A stretch of 33,980 nt of DNA from an uncultured Enterobacter sp. GTDB taxonomy: Bacteria > Pseudomonadota > Gammaproteobacteria > Enterobacterales > Enterobacteriaceae. The stretch covers positions 1 to 33,980 of the forward strand of contig CAMKZP010000003.1 in NCBI GenBank assembly GCA_946477805.1, written 5' to 3'. Under the pieces are notes generated by a model, which worked only from the letters and a program-made list of their open reading frames with translations, searched no databases and had not been told where the DNA came from. The stretch's first letter is position 1. Each line of letters begins with the position of its first letter. The position numbers were made by a program, and so were the translations under genes. Positions 1 through 5,108 of this stretch are shown here, piece after piece.

Positions 1-40
1 CTGCCTGTCTCGTGGGCTCGTAGATGTGTATAAGAGACAG
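1..40 (+). other. Nextera sequencing adapter (Tn5 mosaic end), artefact
   Basis: Positions 22-40 are exactly the 19-base hyperactive Tn5 mosaic end AGATGTGTATAAGAGACAG. Positions 7-20 (GTCTCGTGGGCTCG) are the Nextera read-2 adapter tail. Only position 21 differs from the commercial adapter (T for G). This is library-preparation sequence left at a contig end, not plasmid DNA and not a transposon end. Real sequence begins at about position 41. Confidence 0.96.
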
Positions 41-82
41 ATTCATACCCTGGTTTAAAAGTGAAGTACATAGATGATTTGT

Positions 83-289
83 TCACTGGCCAGTCTCGTG
101 GAAATGCGCCGCAGGCGCATGAAGGCGCCAGCTGTAGCTGAATGTGGCTATGCTGGTGAGTGGCGCCGTAGCCCGGCGTAGCCGGTTGATTAATAGAGGA
201 GCGCTATTAACATCCCCCCTTCCTGCTAAGCCATAACCCGCTAATCGCAGCGCAGAATCTTCTTTGCGCCTTCGGAGTGGTCCCGACAA
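83..289 (-). CDS. possible small RepA4-like open reading frame downstream of the origin
   Basis: This 68-codon frame lies beyond the origin, on the same strand as repA. Its middle reads GYGLAG near residues 18-23. From memory, the corresponding segment of R1/R100 also has a short frame with GYGLAG after the origin, annotated in some plasmids as repA4. No function is established, and conservation may reflect DNA or RNA signals of the origin region instead of a protein. The true start is uncertain and no strong ribosome binding site is evident. It could equally be a chance frame in conserved non-coding DNA. Confidence 0.25.
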   Translation of the reverse strand: MSGPLRRRKEDSALRLAGYGLAGRGDVNSAPLLINRLRRATAPLTSIATFSYSWRLHAPAAHFHETGQ

Positions 290-520
290 GGCTTTGCTGC
301 AGTCGGGGCGTATCTCCGCGTTAGCGGGCCGTCAGGGCCGCTTACGGGCGTGTATTCAGAACTTCCAGCGATGCTACTCACAGCAGCTCAGAACTTTAGT
401 TACATCATCCATCATTGAAAGCGACGTAGTTCCGGCCCTTCGGGCCGGGGCGGCTTCGCTTTTCAGGGGTGGGTCCCGGCTCAGGTGTTGCCGCTGTGCA
501 CGGTTTCCTTTGCCAGTTCT
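240..520 (-). other. conserved origin-distal segment of RepFIIA plasmids, possible single-strand initiation (ssi/G) site
   Basis: On the minus strand this segment matches, as I recall it, the block downstream of oriR in R1/R100: a GGCCGGAACT element, then a TGTAACTA element, then a long stretch around 290-365 containing CGTAAGCGGCCCTGACGGCC and the GATACGCCCCGACT motif. A perfect hairpin, CCGGCCC-TTC-GGGCCGG, occupies 432-448. In R1/R100 a primase-dependent single-strand initiation (G) site lies a few hundred bases past the origin. Assigning that role here is inference from position and similarity. There is no convincing protein-coding capacity. Confidence 0.5.
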
Positions 521-599
521 TTGTATGTTGTAACTACCAGCATGCGACAGCGCCCGCTGCAACGCGGCGGGACCAACTTTTGCTGTTTACGAACCGGCG

Positions 600-942
600 C
601 GGACGTTAGTCCGCTGCAAGGTCCGGCATTATTGCGTTATGCACAGATTTTTCGGGGACAGATAATTGCCCTGATTATTTTTCAGGGGATTAATAAAAGG
701 GGGTTAAGACTGTATTGCGGGTTCGCTGATATACGTTTGTTGCTTTCCTCAGTTATCTGTTTGCGGATTTATGTGGATAGCGTGATGCCCGGTGACAGAT
801 TCAGGCGTCTGAGTGAGGAAATGCGGCCGGAAATGGCCAGAATGGGGGCGTGGATAACGCCAGGGACTGAAAACGCCGGCACGGAACCAGCACCAAAAGC
901 CCCGAAAGGGGCTGGCGAAAGAAAGGAGTTGTCAGGCTGCTG
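600..942 (-). other. oriR: replication origin region (oriR/CIS) downstream of repA
   Basis: RepA of this family acts in cis on an origin located just downstream of its gene, with a CIS element between them. Visible here are two minus-strand DnaA-box-like sites, each one mismatch from TTATCCACA: TTATCCACG at 849-857 and CTATCCACA at 772-780. A third, TTATGCACA, is on the plus strand at 637-645. An AT-rich stretch lies at 656-710. The arrangement repA, CIS, DnaA box, AT-rich DNA follows R1. The exact initiation point cannot be read from sequence. Confidence 0.65.
894..913 (-). terminator. hairpin after repA, terminator-like (CIS region)
   Basis: On the minus strand AGCCCC-TTTC-GGGGCT (898-913) is followed by a short T-run, 30 bases past the repA stop. 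It has the shape of a weak intrinsic terminator. In R1 transcription terminates inside CIS, and this is thought to load RepA onto the origin. The short T-run makes the strength uncertain. Confidence 0.5.
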
Positions 943-1974
943 CTAGTGAGGCGGCGGGGCCGTCAGCGAGAGCTCGAGCTGATACAGGTGTTCGACGGCC
1001 AGCTGCTGCAGACGATCGTCTGAGCACCAGTAGAGTTCATCTGCCGGCATGGTTTTGCGCAGGAACTTCGCCATCTCATAAAGCTGCTGGTCTTTAGGCA
1101 GTCTGGCCAGACGGTTGGCGCGCTTGCGGGCAGCGCCCTTCTGTCGGCGAAATCTGAGTGCTTCAAGCGTGCGCTGCGCGTACCAGCGCTTCCTGGCCGC
1201 ATGGACTGAAATATCCTCATCTTCACGCATGATACCGTCGCGGACGAGCGCGCGGCGCTCCTCGCATTCCTTCAGCTTGCGCGCCTGCTGGTCAAGCAGC
1301 TTGTCCATATCCACGCCGAGCATCTGCCATCCAGTAAGCGTGATCCACACATATTTGGGCAGGCGCTTGCGGGACTCCCTGTCCCATGAGGTCTGTTCAG
1401 AAACACCGAGCACGCCGAAACGAACCTGTTCGGCAATAAGATTTGAAAGGCGAGATACTGTGACTTCCGTTCCGGCAATGACATTCCCTTTTGCGTCCTT
1501 TGGGCTGAGTTCTCTGGCCAGCCTGGAGATGCACATTCCGACCGTGTGCTTGCCGGCATCGCAGAAGCTGATGAGCACCGGCCACAGCGCATCGAGTAAG
1601 CGCTGTTTTTCAGGCCTGAAGGCGTATTTTCGCCCCGCCTGTCGACGTTTCTGAACATAAAAAGGATGAAGGGACATATGCATGCGCAGGCTGTACTCAC
1701 CAGTCTCCCGGTCTTTCTGCACGAGACGGTTATAGGCATAGCCCAGCTGGCCGCCGAGCGCCTTATAACGGGCAGGACGAAACCAGAGTGGATTCTCGCA
1801 TTTGGGTTTTGTTGAGTGCTCACCGCGACGGCGTCGGGTCAGCTTCTTACCCGCAGGGGTCAGAAACGAGGTAGTTTCGCCATTATCGACCTCATGCCAG
1901 AAACGGATCTGGTCATCGGCCGAGAGCTGACTCCAGTGCTGTACAGCACTTATATTTTTTTGATGCTCAGACAC
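943..1974 (-). CDS. repA: replication initiator RepA (IncFII RepA/RepZ superfamily)
   Basis: This is a 343-residue basic replication initiator of the IncFII_repA family, which opens the adjacent origin in cis. At 343 residues it is longer than the classic R1/R100 RepA (about 285), and its length and texture are closer to the RepZ/RepA proteins of the IncI and IncL/M groups. Its N-terminus (MSEHQKNISAVQHW) does not resemble R1 RepA. Core features include the segment ISRLARELSPKDAKG and a strongly basic C-terminal third (RRQKGAARKRANRLARLP). The start is GTG at 1972-1974, preceded by AGGAAGG. It overlaps the end of the tap leader by 8 bases, and this overlap sets the start. The upstream antisense RNA and copB show that expression is controlled post-transcriptionally and transcriptionally. 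The exact incompatibility subtype needs an allele comparison. Confidence 0.93.
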   Translation of the reverse strand: MSEHQKNISAVQHWSQLSADDQIRFWHEVDNGETTSFLTPAGKKLTRRRRGEHSTKPKCENPLWFRPARYKALGGQLGYAYNRLVQKDRETGEYSLRMHMSLHPFYVQKRRQAGRKYAFRPEKQRLLDALWPVLISFCDAGKHTVGMCISRLARELSPKDAKGNVIAGTEVTVSRLSNLIAEQVRFGVLGVSEQTSWDRESRKRLPKYVWITLTGWQMLGVDMDKLLDQQARKLKECEERRALVRDGIMREDEDISVHAARKRWYAQRTLEALRFRRQKGAARKRANRLARLPKDQQLYEMAKFLRKTMPADELYWCSDDRLQQLAVEHLYQLELSLTAPPPH

Positions 1975-2050
1975 GCCTTCCTGCGCTTATGTTGCACGGG
2001 AAGAGTACGTAAACTGAGTCGGAGGCTTGAAAGTTCCGAAGCATGCACAT
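1967..2050 (-). CDS. tap: Tap leader peptide coupling translation to repA
   Basis: This is a 27-codon leader frame starting at ATG 2048-2050, four bases after AGGGAG, and ending at TGA 1967-1969, inside the start of repA (GTGTCTGA). It ends in SAGRRV, comparable to the SAGWCD end I recall for R1 Tap. In R1, translating Tap frees the repA ribosome binding site, and CopA binding to the leader blocks Tap translation. The position, length and overlap here imply the same coupling. A second in-frame ATG two codons downstream is an alternative start, but its ribosome-site spacing is worse. Confidence 0.75.
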   Translation of the reverse strand: MCMLRNFQASDSVYVLFPCNISAGRRV

Positions 2051-2055
2051 ATACT
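2027..2055 (+). promoter_or_regulatory. copA promoter
   Basis: TTGAAA (2027-2032) and TATACT (2050-2055) are separated by exactly 17 bases, giving a near-consensus sigma-70 promoter that fires on the plus strand, against repA. Its start point would fall at about 2062, just before the CopA stem-loops. A strong constitutive promoter is what CopA needs to measure copy number. Confidence 0.8.
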
Positions 2056-2061
2056 CCCTGC

Positions 2062-2145
2062 ATAGAGCAACAGCTTCTATGCAGTTTTAAGGGCCCCGTT
2101 AATCTCCTTCGTCGCCAAACATAGAGAGATTATCGGGGTTTTTGC
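2062..2145 (+). ncRNA. copA: CopA antisense RNA (copy number and incompatibility)
   Basis: This roughly 85-90 nt countertranscript is complementary to the repA leader (CopT). Stem-loop I is GCATAG (2060-2065) with CTATGC (2077-2082). Stem-loop II pairs 2094-2106 with 2126-2138 (13 pairs, one mismatch), and its loop contains CGCCAAA. The target strand therefore reads TTTGGCGA, the YUNR U-turn motif used for kissing interactions in R1, ColIb-P9 and relatives. Stem II runs into T5-GC-T6 (2139-2151), an intrinsic terminator. CopA binding to the leader would stop tap, and hence repA, translation. Loop sequence sets incompatibility. Unlike IncI and IncL/M leaders, I find no CGCC upstream of repA to form the activating pseudoknot. 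Confidence 0.85.
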
Positions 2146-2151
2146 TTTTTT
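2094..2151 (+). terminator. CopA intrinsic terminator / stem-loop II
   Basis: A 13-pair stem with one mismatch is followed by TTTTTGCTTTTTT. It ends CopA on the plus strand and doubles as the recognition hairpin. Confidence 0.8.
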
Positions 2152-2231
2152 GGTTCCGGGTAGACACCTCATCAGAACCAGTTCCCTGCCACCTCACGGC
2201 GTGGCCCACCAAAATTCTCTAACTGATCAGC

Positions 2232-2260
2232 AATCTAGCACTCAATCAGAACACGATCAA
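2232..2260 (-). promoter_or_regulatory. candidate CopB-repressed repA promoter
   Basis: On the minus strand TTGATC (2255-2260) and TAGATT (2232-2237) are 17 bases apart, between the copB stop and the CopT leader. In R1 the CopB-repressed repA promoter sits in this interval. The boxes are imperfect, and no clear CopB operator palindrome was identified. Confidence 0.4.
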
Positions 2261-2280
2261 TAAATGTGACTACTCACCAT

Positions 2281-2511
2281 TCACTCTCGCTCCAGTAACA
2301 TCTCTATTACTTCTGCTTGCGTTAACTCCTGCTCCTTGCATAGAGCATCAAGCTTGTCCTTAAGTGCGTTACGAATAAAGACATTAACGGGCTTATGCGT
2401 TTCTCTTTTACGGGAGACTGAGTGCATTTTTCTTTCACTGGAACTTAGAGCTGCACCTTTTCGATAAACCCGTTTCGTTGAGGAAGTTACTGCATTTCCG
2501 GCCTGCGACAT
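2281..2511 (-). CDS. copB: CopB/RepA2 transcriptional repressor of repA
   Basis: This 76-residue basic DNA-binding protein represses the repA promoter in RepFIIA plasmids. It begins MSQAGNAVTSSTKRVYRKG, close to the start of R1 CopB (MSQTENAVTSS..., YRKG). The C-terminal helical part carries the ELTQAEVIEMLL motif, which resembles the GLTQAEVL of R1 CopB. The start is placed at 2511 and not at an upstream ATG (2532), because MSQ aligns with the family and GGAGGCAGAG precedes it. It is the first gene of the copB-tap-repA unit and is transcribed toward repA. Confidence 0.85.
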   Translation of the reverse strand: MSQAGNAVTSSTKRVYRKGAALSSSERKMHSVSRKRETHKPVNVFIRNALKDKLDALCKEQELTQAEVIEMLLERE

Positions 2512-2643
2512 CTCTGCCTCCCCAAGGATCAAATAAGGATCGTTTTGCGGAGAATACTACAGATTATGGAAATCAGCGACTTACTATGTGAATATAACCC
2601 GTGTTGGCGCACGGTTTACGTCAGTTGATCGTTCTGGGTAGTG

Positions 2644-2969
2644 TCAGTACGTCGGCTTCCAGACGGTTCCCTCGTTCCAGCGGGACTGCCAGTGGGCAAG
2701 ATAGCTGCCGGCTACCTCCGGCATCTCACGAATAACAAGCACGTTCTCGGAATTTCTGCGCGAGCCTGCACGTGTGTAGTTAAAGCTTCCGGTCTCCACC
2801 GTGTGACCATCCACGATGATTACCTTGTCGTGCTCAGCACAAGCTGCAGCGCGCCGCGCTCCGGGGAAAACGCCGTCTGGATTGAGGGCGCTGCCGTCGC
2901 CGGCAGGGCTATGCTCAGGGCGCAGCAGGCCAGGCCGGACAGCGCCAGCCTGCGTAGTGAATAACGCAT
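2644..2969 (-). pseudogene. nuc: nuc, plasmid PLD-family endonuclease, internal deletion and frameshift
   Basis: The reading starts at ATG 2967-2969 with a signal peptide (MRYSLRRLALSGLACCALSI, then cleavage after ATAA). It continues IQTAFSPERGALQLVLST and then hits a stop. From about 2837 a different frame reads HDKVIIVDGHTVETGSFNYT and runs to the stop at 2644. That is the HxK-x4-D catalytic motif and C-terminus of the phospholipase D-like Nuc nuclease found beside repA in many IncF and related plasmids (pKM101 Nuc is about 177 residues). The central part of the protein is missing, and the two halves meet out of frame at GTGCTGAGCACGA. A periplasmic nuclease is therefore very probably not made. 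Confidence 0.85.
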
Positions 2970-3019
2970 TAAATACCTCAGAATGTCAGTTCAGAATGGT
3001 GTTCTTCGGAAACGCCGCC

Positions 3020-3045
3020 ATCGGGGAAAATCGCTTTTCCCCGAT
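3020..3045. repeat. perfect 11-bp inverted repeat hairpin
   Basis: ATCGGGGAAAA and TTTTCCCCGAT flank a 4-base loop (TCGC). The hairpin sits between the end of the 141-codon unknown gene and the start of nuc. It lacks a T-run outside the stem, so it is not a textbook terminator, but it could end or stabilise the transcript of the upstream gene. Confidence 0.7.
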
Positions 3046-3085
3046 CCCGGGGTTGAACAACGACGCCATGCGGAGACGTCAGAAA

Positions 3086-3511
3086 TTAAATAAAGAGCAT
3101 CTGTAAAATAAGCAGGACCATCGTCCCCGTGAACGTAATGACGCACTGGAAAAATGATGCAGTGTTTCTGTTCATTTCAGTCAAATGACTGAAGTAACGC
3201 TCATTTTCCAGAAGCAACGCTCTGAGCGTGTCAATGTGAGCAGAGAGCGTTGTAACAAAGGCGGGTTTTTGGCCTGTTATTTTCATCCGCATCCTGATTC
3301 TCAACAGGTTCTTAAGCAGAGCTGTTCCTTCCAGGCAAAATTCATAATAGTCATATTCCTGTTCACTGCTCAGAAGTTCGGACAACCACTTAGACTGCAG
3401 CTTAAACTCATCGTCTCCTGGAAACGACATAGCGGCCAGAGCGGTCATCAGTGCAGTGGCCTCAAAACGTATAGCATCTGGGTCCGGGTATTTTTTCATA
3501 ACGATTATCAT
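3086..3511 (-). CDS. unknown protein with C-terminal membrane anchor
   Basis: I do not recognise this 141-residue protein. The first ~115 residues look helical and soluble (DEFKLQSKWLSELLSSEQEY, then KNLLRIRMRMK). The C-terminus is a hydrophobic segment (FFQCVITFTGTMVLLILQML), typical of a tail anchor. The start is either ATG 3511 or ATG 3499 (residue 5, MKKYPDP); AAGGAT lies about 10 bases before the second. It lies between finO and nuc, where F-like plasmids often carry accessory genes of unknown role. Its codon use is more AT-rich than finO and traX. It is probably real because the frame is intact and fills the gap. Confidence 0.6.
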   Translation of the reverse strand: MIIVMKKYPDPDAIRFEATALMTALAAMSFPGDDEFKLQSKWLSELLSSEQEYDYYEFCLEGTALLKNLLRIRMRMKITGQKPAFVTTLSAHIDTLRALLLENERYFSHLTEMNRNTASFFQCVITFTGTMVLLILQMLFI

Positions 3512-3670
3512 CCTTAATCACGTTAGGGCTCCTTCTTGTTTAGAAGCTAAAAGTTGGGTAGACCTCGCCCGGGGTTATGCTCATCCCCCGGATTTACGCA
3601 AATGTCGGCATTTATTACCCGCGTATCCGACAGCATTATTGATGTCGGCCTGCAGAGATTCAGCATTGGA

Positions 3671-4336
3671 TCAGGCCGTGTGCTGTTTTTGCTCGTATTC
3701 AGCCTTGCGGACAAGACGGGCGTGCTCCTGAGCCCTCCGCCTGACAGCAAAGGCCGCCTCGTCTGCCGTTATCCTGGCAACAGGCTGGCCGTCAATGTCG
3801 GTGCGCCACGCGCCTTCCGTCATTGACTCGAGATAGGCATCAGAGCGGGTGATGGCGCTCAGGCAGCGCTTGAGCTGCTTGACTGAAATAGCCAGATTGC
3901 GGCTGCGGATGTCCTCAATCATCGCCTCACGGATGTTTATCGCGAGCAGGCGGGGACGTCCGTTTTGCACCAGGGCGGGCCAGCAGCGTTCAAGCTCTGA
4001 CACCGCCTCCTCCAGCGACATCAGGGTACGGAACTTTGGTTCCGGTGGCGGCTTGCGCTTCGCCGCCCGCATGGCCTCCCGCTCCTGCGCCTGTCGTTCG
4101 GCCCACAGCCGGGCTTTTTCCTGCCGGAGCGCCTCTTTGGCGGCGGCGCGCTCCGCCCTCTCTCTTTCTTCCTGTTCCTGCTTTTTCACCTTCCAGGCGG
4201 GCGGCTGGCTCACCACCACCGTCCTCTTACGCGTCACGGACCTGGCCGGACCGCCAGTCGGCGCCGTGCTGTTCTCATTCTCATCCGACGCCGGCTTTCG
4301 CCGCAGCGTCAGCTTAGGGCGTTGTTCCTCTGCCAT
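3671..4336 (-). CDS. finO: fertility inhibition protein FinO
   Basis: This 221-residue RNA chaperone stabilises FinP antisense RNA and promotes its pairing with traJ mRNA, repressing conjugation. The basic N-terminus MAEEQRPKLTLRRKP and the VKKQEQEERERAERAA helix match the RNA-binding N-terminal arm of F FinO. The ProQ/FinO core follows, with EEAVSELERCWPAL, the PRLLAINIREAMIEDI segment and KRCLSAITRSDAYL. It is longer than R6-5/F FinO (186) because of an extended N-terminal arm and a basic C-terminal tail. The start is set at MAEE (4336), as in the family, although the frame is open upstream to 4381, into the end of traX. The gene is intact, so the plasmid should be fertility-repressed if FinP is present beyond the right end. 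Confidence 0.93.
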   Translation of the reverse strand: MAEEQRPKLTLRRKPASDENENSTAPTGGPARSVTRKRTVVVSQPPAWKVKKQEQEERERAERAAAKEALRQEKARLWAERQAQEREAMRAAKRKPPPEPKFRTLMSLEEAVSELERCWPALVQNGRPRLLAINIREAMIEDIRSRNLAISVKQLKRCLSAITRSDAYLESMTEGAWRTDIDGQPVARITADEAAFAVRRRAQEHARLVRKAEYEQKQHTA

Positions 4337-4370
4337 CTCAGACTCCTGTATTTCCCTGTAATATCCCTGA

Positions 4371-5108
4371 TTACAGCGCAATCAGCCCCAGCACGGCAAG
4401 ATGCGCCGCATAGAACAGCGGAAAGAATTCGCGCGGCCAGAACCTCGGCACCAGCCTGCAGGTGCGGCTCAGCACCGTCAGAACCACGCCCGGGATGATA
4501 AGTCCCGCGATGGACATGGCCGCCCCGTCTCCCGCGTTCAGCGCAAGCATCGTCAGGGCAAGGCAGCACGCCAGTCCCGTGCGCGTTGTCCGCCGCGCGG
4601 TCATAAACACACCGCAGGCGAGGAGGAGCATCAGCACGCCGGCGAGACCATAGCTCCCTGCCGAGAACGGCAGCCAGACGAGAACCAGCATCAGGGACAG
4701 CGGCCATACCCGCGGCCCGTGTTTCTGCATCAGCCGCAGCGCCTGCCCGCTGACCGCGAAGGCAAACAGAATGTTGCCCGCGTCCGGGCGCAGCCCCGCC
4801 AGTATCCATCCGCCCTGCGCCACGACGGCCCAGAGCCAGAGGCGGTTCAGGGAGCGCTGGCGCACGGTCGGATGACGGGCGAGATTCATCGCCCACACCA
4901 GGCCAAACAGCGGAAACGCTCCGCGTCCGGCCAGGCGCAGCCATTCGCTGTTCAGGCCGAACAGCAGGCTGACGTGGTCGGCCACCATCAGCACGAGCGC
5001 CACGGTCTTGATGAGATCGGTCTGCCCGGGCGTCCAGATGAGCAGCCGCTGCAGCCAGCAGTCGGCCACCACGACCAGTGAGAAAAAAGGATTATCTTCA
5101 GCGCGCAT
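4371..5108 (-). CDS. traX: TraX pilin N-acetyltransferase
   Basis: This 245-residue polytopic inner-membrane protein acetylates the N-terminal alanine of processed F pilin. The sequence has the TraX signature TDLIKTVALVLMVADH near residues 30-45, then GRGAFPLFGLVWAMNLAR, and about seven to eight hydrophobic segments. It ends near PREFFPLFYAAHL, a conserved C-terminal motif of the family. The start ATG overlaps the traI stop by one base (TGATG), implying translational coupling. The target alanine is present in TraA (residue 48). Confidence 0.93.
   Translation of the reverse strand: MRAEDNPFFSLVVVADCWLQRLLIWTPGQTDLIKTVALVLMVADHVSLLFGLNSEWLRLAGRGAFPLFGLVWAMNLARHPTVRQRSLNRLWLWAVVAQGGWILAGLRPDAGNILFAFAVSGQALRLMQKHGPRVWPLSLMLVLVWLPFSAGSYGLAGVLMLLLACGVFMTARRTTRTGLACCLALTMLALNAGDGAAMSIAGLIIPGVVLTVLSRTCRLVPRFWPREFFPLFYAAHLAVLGLIAL

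Noticed and set aside
22..40. Tn5/IS50-like mosaic end as evidence of a transposon
   Set aside because: It is flanked by Nextera adapter sequence at the very edge of the window and nothing transposon-like follows.
485..946. 153-codon plus-strand frame across the origin region
   Set aside because: It overlaps the conserved RepFIIA origin DNA, has no ribosome site and no recognisable product.
1967..2145. IncI-type activating pseudoknot in the repA leader
   Set aside because: The TTTGGCGA loop is present in CopT, but no complementary CGCC was found between it and the repA start.
2641..2964. Plus-strand 107-codon frame
   Set aside because: The minus strand holds recognisable Nuc fragments, including the HDKVIIVDG motif, so the plus frame is a shadow.
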